Assembly (NCBI GenBank): GCA_958496175.1
Contig: OY292280.1
Span: 11,098,001 to 11,162,000 of the forward strand
Reading direction: 5' to 3'
DNA from: Sisyra terminalis
Lineage: Eukaryota > Arthropoda > Insecta > Neuroptera > Sisyridae
Length of the DNA: 64,000 bases
In this document: positions 11,772-22,862 of the stretch, piece by piece
How positions within the stretch are numbered: position 1 is the first letter of the stretch
Layout: the number at the start of each line of letters is the position of its first letter
Made by a program: the position numbers and the translations under genes
The notes under the pieces: model-generated
Told to the model about the DNA's origin: nothing
The model's input: only the letters and a program-made list of their open reading frames with translations
Databases searched by the model: none

Positions 11772-12258
11772 ATGGAAATTCTGCGTTTGGTGCTCTACAT
11801 TATTATTGTGGTTAATATTCATTTGATTCTTTTTGTCATTTTCATAAATTCTTTTTTCGTTTTCATAGGCTTACATCACGGATGCCAGGAAGGAAAAATT
11901 CCATTTTCTTCCCTTTGAAACACCCGCTCCCGATGATATTCTACCAGACATAAAACAGGACACCCCTGACGATGATTCCTTGTTCCAGGCTTGGCTACGC
12001 GAGAAAAAGGGTCTACGACATGAGATGGGATATGGGAAGATTTTCGCCAAGTACAAAGATACTACTAAAACTCCAACTACTACTGAATTTCCTGGGGTAA
12101 ATACGAAAATAACCGAAACTGATTTTATTACCGACACTGCTGTGCCGATAATAGAATCAACCACCGAAATTACCACAATTTCCCCCATCGAGATTACTTT
12201 GGATACCAATGATGGCTACGTGGATGATGAATACGACGATTTCCCGGTATCCCCATAA
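11772..12258 (+). CDS. unrecognised small secreted-type protein, two exons, 142 aa
   Basis: Exon 1 is 11772-11810 (13 codons, MEILRLVLYIIIV) and exon 2 is 11869-12258 (129 codons plus stop). The 58-bp intron is phase 0, with a weak GTTAAT donor and a TTTCATAG acceptor. Exon 1 continues into AYITDARKE, forming a hydrophobic N-terminus like a signal peptide; the rest is hydrophilic, with a central charged AWLREKKGLRHEMGYGK segment, a Thr-rich stretch of possible O-glycosylation (TTKTPTTTEF, ESTTEITT) and an acidic tail. The exon layout (13 hydrophobic codons, phase-0 mini-intron, AYI) is the same as in the gene at 17,128, suggesting common origin despite diverged C-termini. AATAAA occurs at 12,379. 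No family recognised. An upstream in-frame ATG at 11,715 would add 19 residues. Confidence 0.65.
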
Positions 12259-12399
12259 GAAGATTTAAACTAAAATTTTTAAACTTCTCTTATTGTTGTT
12301 GTGTATCTGATCATTATATCTAGCTAATGCATCAGTTAATCATTCCCTGATACAAATATTGTATTCCAGGAGTTATTGAATAAATAAAGAAAAATTAAC

Positions 12400-13060
12400 C
12401 AATTTCTTGTCTACTAAATGACCCAATCCTAAAAAATCCATACAATTTAAACTAAATCTAAGACTAGTTTCCAAAATAAATCCAGATAACATATTTCGGT
12501 AAGAAAACTCATGAAAATCTCGATTATTTCGAAAGAATCAGAAAAGCTTTTAAAAAAGCTTAGAAATACGACAAAAAGTACCATTTTTTTTTTTTGAAGA
12601 AAAAACCTTGATTTTTTTATTCTAGAAAAGCTGGAGAAAAATAACCAGCTGGAAAATCATGGATGCCATTTTTTTTTTCTTAAATTTGAGAAAACGAATA
12701 TTTCAGGTATCTTAATCGGGACAACCCCTTTCATTTATTCCCACGTCAATTTACCTTTATCACATTTATGAAAGAAGAAAGAAGGATAGGAAATCTATAA
12801 ACGGCATGTATATGATACATGATATATGGAAAATCACTTTTGTCCTTAGTATTTTCGTCACGATATATTTTCCTCATATTATTTGACCTTGATATTTAAT
12901 CAATACGGCTTTATCGCTTATTGTACAAATACGTGGAAATGGTCCATTCAGAAGCTCCATTTAATTAATTATAGCTCCCAAAAGAATTAAATGTCTTTTT
13001 TTATGATAATGAATAAGCTCAAAAAAAACCACATTTAATTACCGGTTTCTCAAAAAAATA
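12400..13060. other. intergenic DNA between two small genes
   Basis: AT-rich, with poly-T runs and no supported reading frame or repeat. It probably holds the 3' flank of the 11,772 gene and the promoter region of the 13,284 gene. Confidence 0.5.
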
Positions 13061-13068
13061 TATAAATA
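13061..13068 (+). promoter_or_regulatory. candidate TATA box of the 13,284 gene
   Basis: TATAAATA, 223 bp before the proposed ATG. Initiation near AACAATCATC (about 13,087-13,096) would give a leader of about 190 nt, longer than in the sister genes, so the assignment is tentative. Confidence 0.35.
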
Positions 13069-13283
13069 ACTGTTACTCTGATTTAACAATCATCAACAAT
13101 TATAATGCCTCCCAATTATCAATTTCTTATTCACCATTCATTTCTGATTTCCTTTTCCTTTTTTAATAAAATACAAATCATTTTACTTCGACTAATTGCC
13201 GTGAACACTTCGTGCTCCCTAAAAAATTGATACAATTTCCAATTGAAAAACTTCAAGAAACTTTCCACTTGATTCAAATCATA

Positions 13284-14024
13284 ATGGATTCTGAACGGAG
13301 TTTGGATGACGTAAGCTTGATCAAAATCATTTTTTTTTTTGTTAATTGTTTATTCTTTTATCCTTTTGTGTTATAGACCTTGGATAATCCGGACGCTACT
13401 TTGGAAATTAGTAGTTTATCCGAGCTGGATTCTTCCTTGGACCTATTTTTGTCGGACGAGTCAACATTAACACCAATAACATTAGTTGTGGGGAATTCAA
13501 CTCAGTTCTCATGGGAACCAGATGTTTTCATTGAATGTTCATCCCTATTACAATGGGAATCCTCTGCATCAGCTACTGGGGACGCTTCCCCGTCCAGGTC
13601 ACTTTCTACTCCAGTTGCTGATCCAACTTCATCACCCTCACAGGAACCACCTTCCCCGGTTGAACTTCCATCATTAGTATGGGAGCCAACAGAAATATCT
13701 TGGAAAACATGTACTCCAATTGTTAAAGTTCCGCCTGAACAAGTGTGGGAATCTACTGTAGAATTGGAAGCTTCATCATTCACTTGTGATAATTCTGCAC
13801 CCCCAACGACATTAGAGTCGTCTGTTAACGTTCCCTTGCCAGAAAACAAAGCACAACGAAAAACCATTCCAGAAAACTCCTATTGGGAAGATGTACTGGA
13901 ATTGTTGAGAGAAGAAGTGATGGCGACGACATCCGTGGAAAATCCTCCGACAACTGAAACTGAAATCTTCAACGCACTTTTTGGCACTGATGCCAAGAAA
14001 CCTAATGATAACGTCAATTTATAA
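13284..14024 (+). CDS. unrecognised acidic Ser/Thr/Pro-rich protein, two exons, 224 aa
   Basis: Exon 1 is 13284-13310 (9 codons, MDSERSLDD) and exon 2 is 13377-14024 (215 codons plus stop). The 66-bp intron is phase 0 (GTAAGC donor, poly-T tract and TTATAG acceptor). The protein is acidic, with recurring Trp-Glu units (SWEPDV, QWESS, VWEPTE, VWEST), a Ser/Pro-rich middle and a C-terminal block YWEDVLELLREE followed by ENPPTTETEIFNALF. That block and the MxSExS start are shared with the gene at 5173-4093 on the other strand. No signal peptide, membrane segment or known domain. AATAAA is at 14,090. A 5'-truncated direct duplicate begins about 115 bp downstream of the stop. Composition resembles an activation domain or a disordered scaffold, but function is unknown. 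Confidence 0.65.
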
Positions 14025-14138
14025 GGAGCAACTATTAAAGCTTCTTCAGATTTTAAATTTATTATATGTACTTCTATATTTGGTATTTCAATAAAGATCT
14101 AAGAATATTTTTTTTTCAATTGTTTTTCCATTTTGTAT

Positions 14139-16758
14139 AACAGATCTTGAAAATTCCAGTTGTTACTTGAAAAATTAATAATTTGTCCAAGCTGGTAATC
14201 TTCTTTGGACCCATTTTTATCAGTGGCATCAACATTAACTCCAGTAACATTAGTCGTTGGGGATTCGATTCAGTTCTCATGAAACTCAGATGCTCTCATT
14301 GAATATCCATCCTCGTTACCTTGGGGATCATATGCTTCAGCTTTTGGGAACACTTCCGCGTCCTGGTCACCATTTGCACCAATCGCTGACCAAATTTCAT
14401 CACCCTTCAGAGAAGCATCTTCCCCACTGGAACTTCCATCGTTAGTATGGGAGCTGATTGAATCATCTTGGAAATCACCTACACCAGTCGTTAGAGTTCC
14501 ACCAGAACAAATATGGAAATCATCTACTCTGAAAGGATCTAGCAGGATCCACATGGCGAGTTGGTCCCCAAATAGGAACCTATGCCGAAGCTTATATTAA
14601 AATATCGGCTTAATATACAAACATATTTTATGTACTTTTCGAGACCAAATTCCTCATTGACCTTGAGATATGGGCAAAAAAGTCCACCCGCATGGTTATT
14701 TTTCAAAGTTATATATCTCAAAAACTAATTAAGCTAGATAAGTGAAACCAACGCGAGGCTTTAGATTATTTTACAGAGTATATCATATTTTTTTTTTAAA
14801 TTTTTAGAAAAAAAAATAAAAAAAAAAATCCAAAAAAAAATCCAAAAAAAATCCAAAAAACAAATGAAAAATTTTTTTTATGTGTTCTCTGAAAATGACA
14901 ATCACGAAAAAAATATATTTTATGCTTCTACATGAGCGCTATAACTCATAAAAATTGCGTGAAAAAATAGTTGGTGCAACACCTAGAAAAAAAATGAAAT
15001 GTGATTTACGCTTTATAGTATATCTCGGTTTTATATTTTTTCGAAGTGTTTCACCAATTGTTTTTTACAAAACTTCAATAAGAAATTATTATTAAGTAAT
15101 TATTTTCATCATTGTAAGTCTAAGGAAACATAAAAAAAAAATTTTAATACTTTTTTTGTTTTTCTATATTTACTCTTAAGATGATTACCATCAAGATCAA
15201 AATAGTTGATTCCAAAGGAAAAACAAACTAGTGTTCAATTTTCATTAAAATAAGAATAAAAAAAAATTATCGTCACTGTTATAATTTATTACAACTGGAA
15301 TATTATGAACCTAAAATAATTTAGTTAGTATCACGTAGGACACAGAATTCTGGATAATTATTGTTCATATGAAAAATAACAAATAAAAGCTGTTGCATGA
15401 GAACAATATCCCACTGTAAAGTTTCTTTTGCAGAATCACAGGAATAACGGAAAATACTGTTGCAATATTTACCATTCGAAATATAATCATTGTATATACG
15501 ACCGTCTTTGCTATTTATACATGTTTCTTGATTTTATTTCTACCCTAATAATATTAGGTGCTTATTTTACACATTAATTTAAAATAGTATTTGATAGTTC
15601 ATTTATTCGCCCACTTTAGGTAGAACCGGTAAAAATTTTGGTATGAGTCAGTGAATAATATCCTAAACGAAGAAAACCAAATAATTCAGATGCCGTCAAT
15701 ATGTACCCAGAATTAATTGGAGACCCATAGTATTCCAGTTGTAATAAGTTATAACAGTGACGATAATTTTTTTTATTCTTATTTTAAGAAAAATTGAACA
15801 CTAGTTGTTTTTTTATTCTTTTGGGATCAATTATTTTTTTCTTGAAAGTAATCATCTTAATAGTAAATATAGAAAAACAAAAAAACTAATAACAATTTTT
15901 TTTTATGTTTCCTTAGACTTACAATTATGAAAATAATATATGTTTTTCTCCTATATGTGACCTATTTTTTATTGAAGTTTTATGAAAAAAAAGTTTGTGA
16001 AACACTTCGAAAAAAAATAAAATCGAGCTATACTACTAGACGTAAATCACATTTCATTTTTTTTCAAAGTGTTGCACCAACTATTTTTTCACGCAATTTT
16101 TATGAGTTATAGTACTCATGTAGAAGCATAAAATATATTTTTTTCGTGATTGTCATTTTCAGAGAACACATAAAAAAAAATTATTTCATTTGTTTTTTGG
16201 GTTTTTATTTGTAATTTTTTTTTTCTATAAATTTCAAAAAAATATATGATATACTTTGTAAAATAATCTACAGCCTCGCGTTGGTTTCACTTCTCTAGCT
16301 TAATTAGTTTTTGAGGTATATAACTTTGAAAAATAACCATGCGGGGAGACTTTTTTGCCCATATCTCAAGGTCAACGAGGAATTTGGTCTCGAAAAGTAT
16401 ATAAAATATGTTTGTATATCAAGCCGATATTTTAACATAAATTTCGACATAGGTTCCTATTTGGGGACCAACTCGCCATGTGGATCCTGCTAGACCCTTT
16501 GGAACTTCTTCTTACAGCTGGAATAAATTTGCACCTTCTTTAAGATTAGAATCATGTTTTAACGTTCCCTTCCCAGAAAACAAAGCACAACCAAAAACTT
16601 TTCCAGAAAGCTGCTATTGGAAAGATATACTGGAATTGTTGAAAGAAGAAGTGATGGCTACGACACCCATGGAAAATCCTCCATCAACTGAAACTGGAAT
16701 TTTCAATGCACTTTTCAGTGCTGATTCCAACGACCTTAACGATTACGTTAATTTATAA
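14139..16758 (+). pseudogene. truncated second copy of the 13,284 gene, split by a foldback element
   Basis: From about 14,107 the sequence repeats the intron end and exon 2 of the upstream gene: poly-T, ATAACAG acceptor-like site, then recognisable exon-2 blocks (CAACATTAACTCCAGTAACA; TCAGTTCTCATG). Exon 1 and the promoter are missing, and early frameshifts and stops are present. At 14,535 a 1.96-kb foldback element interrupts it; the gene-like sequence resumes at 16,498 and runs with an open frame to 16,758, ending in the conserved YWKDILELLKEE and ENPPSTETGIFNALF blocks and an AATAAA near 16,830. The retained intron sequence shows DNA-level tandem duplication, not retroposition. The 3' remnant keeps near-coding quality, so the damage looks fairly recent. 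Confidence 0.8.
14535..16497. mobile_element. 1.96-kb foldback element with ~768-bp inverted arms
   Basis: The left arm (about 14,535-15,303) and right arm (about 15,731-16,497) are reverse complements. The outer ends read GG(A/G)TCTAGCAGGATCCACAT; inner pairing is ATTACAACTGGAATA against TATTCCAGTTGTAAT. The arms contain matching poly-A/T tracts of different length. A ~427-bp unpaired spacer has no coding frame. It sits inside exon-2-like sequence of the duplicated gene copy; no clear target-site duplication was visible. Superfamily unknown. Confidence 0.85.
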
Positions 16759-17036
16759 GGAACCAACTATTAAAATTCTCTCTGAATTAAAATTTAAATT
16801 TTGTTATTATATTTCCATATTTAGTATTTCAATAAAGATTTTAATCTCTCCTGTTTCATGAAAATGTAAACCTGAATGTTTCACTTTTGAGTAATTTTCA
16901 TGAAAATCCCTCAAAGAGTATTCATAAATGACTAATCTGGGAAGTATTTAGTATTTAGATGTAATGCTTTTAGATCAGAATGTGAAATATATTCCAAGAA
17001 TTTATATGAAAAAATTATCGAATAATTGAGAAAAGG

Positions 17037-17044
17037 TATAAAAA
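17037..17044 (+). promoter_or_regulatory. TATA box of the 17,128 gene
   Basis: TATAAAAA, 91 bp upstream of the ATG. With initiation about 30 bp downstream, near GGATCATTA, the leader is about 60 nt, closely matching the 11,772 gene. Confidence 0.55.
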
Positions 17045-17127
17045 CCAATGATTGGAACAATTCTGGATCATTATATTTAGTAAAGCGGTAAATCTTGTTG
17101 AAACATTGGAAATTCAACGAACGAATA

Positions 17128-17607
17128 ATGAAAGTAATTCGTACTGTGGTTATTATTATTTTACTTGTAAGTTATATTTTTTTATTAATTTTTACTAGAT
17201 CTAATTAATTTTAATCTTTCTAGGCCTACATTTGGGGATTGAAGAAACAAAAATCCAAGAATACCCCATTTGATTTCTACATACCCACAGAGTATGTTCC
17301 ACAAATATTTCGAGGCTATCCCAAACCGGAAAGCTTTCTACTAAAGCTCTCTAATAGAGCACAAATGGAAAACGGTGAACCCGAAAATTTTATCTCCAAA
17401 GATTATCAAATGCTTTCCCAAAAAACTGTGACACCGAACAATGGGTGTAAAAGGATTATGAGCTTTATCAGAGCTTTTTATATTTACGACGATGCAGTAC
17501 CCAAATCTCCGCCATGGAAATATAATGGTACCATTAAAACACTAAATTGGATTTCCTTGGAGCACGAAGAGATCCAAAATGATGATGATTTTGATCTATT
17601 TTTATGA
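17128..17607 (+). CDS. unrecognised small secreted-type protein, two exons, 140 aa
   Basis: Exon 1 is 17128-17166 (13 codons, MKVIRTVVIIILL) and exon 2 is 17224-17607 (127 codons plus stop). The 57-bp phase-0 intron has a GTAAGT donor and a TTTCTAG acceptor. A Lys/Arg then a run of Val/Ile/Leu makes a short hydrophobic N-terminus typical of a signal peptide or anchor, continuing AYIWGLKKQKSK after the intron. The mature part is mixed-charge, with a single Cys (NNGCKR), aromatic-rich segments (FDFYIPTEY, RAFYIYDD) and an acidic end (NDDDFDLFL). Exon architecture and the AYI junction match the gene at 11,772. AATAAA lies near 17,669. No homologue recognised; secretion is inferred only from the N-terminus. 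Confidence 0.65.
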
Positions 17608-17689
17608 GCTTTTTGTCTATTTATCTATATTTAACTATTAAGTGTTTGTTTTTATGGAATAATAATTTAATAAAGATTACCAAAAAAAA

Positions 17690-19420
17690 TTTATTGATGC
17701 TTTTGTTTAAAAAAAAAACAATCGATACCTAATGATTACTCCATCTTTATGGCGCGCTTTTGTTTTACAGTTCCATTGTGATTCTGAATTGTAAACAATG
17801 TAAACAATCCAGGGTCTTATAAATAACTCAGTAGTAGTCCTATTGTTAGTACTAGATTAACGCCCTGGGCTTTCTATGCCTTATTGTGAGGGGGCAAACT
17901 ATTAATAATTTTGAAATTTATAGCATTAAATAAAGACAACAATAGAAATAAAAAGTATAATAAATAATTTCGAATTCGTTAATTTATTTCTTGAAAAATC
18001 GTGGTCTTAAAAATACTCATCTTGTATTAAATTTCCGATTTTTTTTAATTATATATCATAATATTTATAAAAGTAGATTTGAAAAAAAATGGAATATTTT
18101 GCAACGGCTAAGCCCAGCAGGTCACCTAAATCCACATCTACCTATGAATTTCCTTGAAATTAGGGAATTGAAAGCTCTACAAAAAAGGTTTTAAATATAT
18201 TTGATCATTTTCCTTTAACAAAAGTTATTTAATCTGCAGTCCCTCCGTTCTATACTCTTTATTATAAAATGATTGGTATAAATCAATTATAGTAGTAGAA
18301 AACTATATCTAAAAATTTATAGTTTTATTCATACAAAAATATTTTTATAGATCCATATATCGTTGATTTTATGTAACCAAAAGGAGCAGCAATAATTATA
18401 TCGTGATCTTAGATGCTTTTTGTATCTTATCAAAAATTTTTGGTCAATTTTGTTGTTTTAGTCGAAGCAACAATGGGAGTTGGATATTAAAAAAAAGTTT
18501 CTAGAAAAATATTTGGGATTACTTTCAATTCTTAGCTCCTACTTGTTTCTGAATATATGAATCATAAAAATATTTTGAACCATTGAAATTATTGATTATC
18601 GTTAGCAATTAAGAATGTTTTTTTTTTAAATTGAAAAAAAAATTCCTGGAATTCTTTTAGAAACTATAAATGTTTGTTTTCCTTTTACATCAAAGTATAT
18701 TAATCCGAACCACTTGAAATAACAAATTGTAAAGTGGGTAAAATAATTGTATATTTTTCTTCCCCAAAACGGTTAATTTATTTAAAATATGGTCCACTTG
18801 AACTTTATATTTTTTCCAACGATATTTTTATGTAGAGATGTGTCATAAAGAAATCTGGATCTTTATAATCAACAAATAGAGATATAGAATTTTCTGAAAT
18901 GTAATCCAGAATGTGTTTTTAAAATGATTAAATGTTTTTAAATTCTATTAGGGAAAAAATGTGGTCAATTAAATCAGCATTTTTTTCTGTGATTTCATTC
19001 CATTTCTAATAGTTTTAACCAGTGATACCCAAAGTTGATTAGACCCCAACCTATTTCCAATCTTGAGATCCACATTTTCGCTGTTTTAGAGAAAAGAGGA
19101 TATCAATATTGGAAATATCAAATTGATCACTTCGATTTTTGTTTTTAATCGGGTCTTATATAGTGGTGAATCATCCATTGGGGCTTGCTCAATATTCGTT
19201 TATGATCCACTGGTGAGTTGTGACCCATAGTTTGGGACATACTGGGGTAAACAGTATGACGGTATGACAGGAAAATTAAATGTCTACGTTTATTGATTGT
19301 AGAGATCTCGTTCTTTTATGTTGGACATCCAGGTGTTAAAAAATTGTTGGGAAATGTTCATTGGAGCAAAGAGATTTTATTTTGACTAAATTAACAGTTT
19401 TTGGATAAAGAAATATAGTT
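17690..19420. other. intergenic DNA, nothing recognised
   Basis: AT-rich unique-looking sequence. A 67-codon frame at 17,991-18,194 has no splice, promoter or family support. No inverted repeats of note were seen. Confidence 0.45.
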
Positions 19421-19561
19421 TTATATATTTACTAACAAATTTGACATTTACAAATACACCAACCTAATAAATCATTCAGTTCTTAGTAGTTGTAGTGAAT
19501 TATTCGGCTTACTTTGCAAAAATATTTTTAAATAATAAAGGTACCGTTGATAAAAATAATT

Positions 19562-20216
19562 ATGCATCCAAATTTCTACAATAATCCAGACGTAAGTATC
19601 AGTACAAATCATTGATTTGAATCAAGAATTTGGGAATTGTGTTAATCTTTTATTTTTATGGCAGGAATTGGAAAAAATTCGTTCTGATATGGCAGCAAAG
19701 CGAAGACGGTTGCAGACTTCTAGAAATAATGATATCCCAACTGGGGAGTCATCTGCAGAACCACGTGCTCCTCCTCAAAACAATGAAGCATCAGAAGAAA
19801 ACACTGACGATGTATTCCGAGACTGGGACAGTTTAAATATTGATCTTTGGAACCAAGCAGGGCCTTCACAGCCCTCTACTTCTCGTGGATCATTTTCCAA
19901 ATTTGCGACATATAATCCCGGACCATCACCACGAAAAAATCCATATGAACGATATTTCAAATTTCCAGAAACCCCTGAATGCAGGTTGCCTATTCCTTTC
20001 TCAGTTACCAATCAACGAGCTACCCAGGGATGTTCACAAAATCTCACTCAAGAAAACAAGGATAGTTCAGACGAGGACCAGGTGGTTGAGCCTCCCCAGG
20101 ATTATATTCGGTTTTTTGAAATTGAAATTGAGGATGCCCCAGATGACTACCACACCGAAAATAATGAGCCTGAAAAATCACCATTTGATCCATCGATTGA
20201 TCCAGATTGGCTATAA
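19562..20216 (+). CDS. unrecognised acidic two-exon protein, 193 aa
   Basis: Exon 1 is 19562-19591 (10 codons, MHPNFYNNPD) and exon 2 is 19665-20216 (183 codons plus stop), joined in phase 0 across a 73-bp intron (GTAAGT donor, TATGGCAG acceptor). Exon 2 opens with a charged helix-like stretch and a basic AAKRRRLQ patch (possible nuclear signal), followed by acidic, Ser/Pro-rich, probably disordered sequence (SQPSTSRGS, NPGPSPRKNPYERY, ENKDSSDEDQ) and an acidic end PSIDPDWL. No signal peptide, no known domain. It shares the two-exon phase-0 layout and general composition with the genes at 5173 and 13,284, but no clear sequence motif, so kinship is inferred from structure only. Function unknown. 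Confidence 0.6.
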
Positions 20217-21540
20217 TATCTAATTTGCAAGCGGTAAAAATTAATTCAATAATTTATATATTTGATATCTCCGAAAAAAGAACTGACGAGGATAATTCAA
20301 ATCCTTTATTTTATTATTATAAGAAAAATTATAGTTCCTGACGAATCTTTGATAAAAGAAAGAAATGTTTTACTTATGTAATCTGTCATACATTACCGAA
20401 ATACTATAAGTTTTATACTTTTTTAATATATTTATGTAATTTCTTATCGATTACATTTGCGTTTGAAAATCATTTCTTCCTATCCCTTTTCAGGATTTTC
20501 CCAAAAATTATCAAGATACCACCCTTAAAATTGTCGAGATTTTTTCACAAAAATTCTTTAGTCCTGATCATTTGATCAGTTAAATAGGTATCCATTTAAC
20601 TCTGGTTAAAGAGCGTTATTGTGACAAAGGAAGAGTTCCAGGAAACTATAATTCGCCGGCCTAGATAAAATTTCTACAGTGGGGAAGGGGGTCTATGCCA
20701 TTATCGCATTCCTACAGGATTCATACGAGATACGTTCACCTGGCGGAATTGGAAAAAATATTATTAACTTGGACACCAGAAATCAAAACTTGGCCTGCCA
20801 TCAGAATACTGTTAACTGAGAAACGTTTTCATCTTACGGGGATACCTACAAAGGATAATGGATGCAGGAAATAAGAAGGGGAGAAAATTGTCTTTTGTGC
20901 CCTACTTAACAAAAAAACATCCACAAAAAATGAATCTCAAGAGGAACTAGGAATCCTTCTACAGTTAACTAGTCCTAGGATACCGAACCTTCTGAAACAA
21001 TACTACCTATCAGTGAAAGTATATTTGACTCAAAAATTGTCCATCCCTATATATTTTCATTTCTTTTAATCAAAAAATCTTCATAAAAAGTATCAGTTGG
21101 TCCATGTTTTAAAGATAAACGGGACATTTTAAATTCTCTATATTATTTCACACCTAATGATCACGTATTTTATAGGAATGACAGGAAAAAAGAGTAACAC
21201 TGAAATATCGGAATCTTCCATCAATTTTTTGATCTATTTCATATTTAAACCCTTTATTAGTTCTTAGTTATTCACCCCAAATAAATTGGAAGAAAAAAAT
21301 TAAGGATAATATTCTTTCAGTCCAGAATTTTAAAAAAGGATGATCATCTACCTAGTTTGGTTAAATAGGAGTTCAGGAATTTATCACTGCAGAAGGTGAA
21401 AGGATATATCGATGGAATCTTCTGCAGAATCATATCAGGATTTCCAAAAACTTCAAATAAATATGGTTCCTTTATTTACCAGAAAAAAAAAACGTGTTTT
21501 TGTTGTTACATTAATGGTTAGAAGAAAATTTGTAATTTAA

Positions 21541-21687
21541 ATGAAGATCCAGCGGAATGAAGACTTTGGGACTCCTTTAGGTTCCATAGCAGTAATTGTT
21601 TTCCTTCTTTTTACAATTGGATATGCAGTTCACATGACGATGACTTCAGGAATCGAAGAAATCTTCTTCAGCTTAGTTCAATCTTAA
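21541..21687 (+). CDS. possible 48-aa single-span membrane peptide
   Basis: ATG-to-TAA frame with a 10-residue polar start, then GSIAVIVFLLFTIGYAV, a plausible transmembrane or signal segment, and a short polar tail ending SLVQS. There is no clear promoter or polyadenylation signal and the frame is short, so it may be chance; it could also be a short exon of a secreted gene. Confidence 0.15.
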   Translation: MKIQRNEDFGTPLGSIAVIVFLLFTIGYAVHMTMTSGIEEIFFSLVQS

Positions 21688-22642
21688 TCCAAGTAAAAAA
21701 ATACCACTGCAGAGCCGCACGTGTTTGCAGGGGATGTTCTTCTTGCAACCCTATGTAGCAAACTGGGGTTAGTAAAGAATTTTGTTAAATGCACAAGTTG
21801 AATGGCCTGATTTTTAAATACCTGAGCAAAAAAATCCCTAGATTAAGTGATGCGAATGTCAAGGACGAAATCTTTGTTGGAACATAAGTATGTCAACTTA
21901 CTTTCGTGTTGGTTTTGGAAGAGAAAAGATGGAAAGTTGGGAAATTTTCATGGGAGTTGTTCATGGCTGCAGAACTTTCATGAAAGTAGTAACAACTCCT
22001 CCACTTTCATCTCGATTTTTGATCACTTTGTTAGTGACGGTTTCATCAAGGTATTTCTGGAGTAACACGAAGATATCAGGGTCGCTGGAATGAAGCAATA
22101 CTTGTAGGTTACTACCGGAATACTATCTGTTCCAGGATCATTTTCTTCGTGAATCTACTTCTTCGAAAATCAGTAGTTCTCCTACAACAAATAGCTTTTG
22201 TTAACTCTTAATGGGATACGATCCTCTCATACTAGAATCCTGGATTTTCTCGTTACACATGAAATTATTATTTACTCTTTTCCTTAAAACGAAAAATTGC
22301 CATCTTCTGAATCATTCCCGAAAACTGAATCTGATAACAATTTTCTTTGTCATTCGATTTTTTCAACCTAAAATTATAAATTGAAGAAGATATATCGTGA
22401 ATTCCTATGCAAGTAGTTCCAAAAGAAGTTTACCGTTATGGAAATTGAAGCTTATACAGGAAGAGAATATTATTCCAGGTGATCAGTTCGGATTTCAGCA
22501 GGAACCCAAGATCTTCACCCAAAATTTATAATGAAATCACTACAGCAAAAATAAACAAAATTCTGCCCTACGATATTTCGACATCTTGCAAGTCTTCGAC
22601 TAAATCGATCAGAAAGGGTTTATCTAAAAAAAAAAAAACAAG

Positions 22643-22862
22643 GGTTCAAATTCCCTTTAGAACCGCCAAATTTGGCAATGATGTATTTTCTACTTTGGTT
22701 TTTATTCGATTCGCGATTTTTTCGTTAATTTTCATTTATATGTTATAAAATCTCTTTTGTGGTCGAATTTTCTTTGAGTTGATTTATTCGCGAATTAAAT
22801 TAAAAACACTGTAGAAAATGCAACGTTGCCAGATTTGACGGTTCTTAAAAGGACATAAACCA
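22643..22862. mobile_element. family-A MITE (GGCAACGTTGC core), intergenic copy
   Basis: Ends GGTTCAAATTCCCTTTAGAA and, inverted, GGTTTATGTCCTTTTAAGAA. The subterminal cores are a mutated TTTGGCAATGATGTATTTTC on the left and an intact GAAAATGCAACGTTGCCAGA on the right. Length about 220 bp, non-coding. Belongs to the Pol-type outer-end subgroup (…CCTTTTAAG…). Confidence 0.75.

Noticed and set aside
13502..13867. 121-codon antisense frame across the 13,284 gene
   Set aside because: Shadow of the sense coding sequence; the sense frame has splice sites, poly(A) signal and a paralogue.
14137..16758. Processed retrocopy as the origin of the second 13,284-type gene
   Set aside because: The copy retains intron sequence in front of exon 2, so it arose by DNA duplication.
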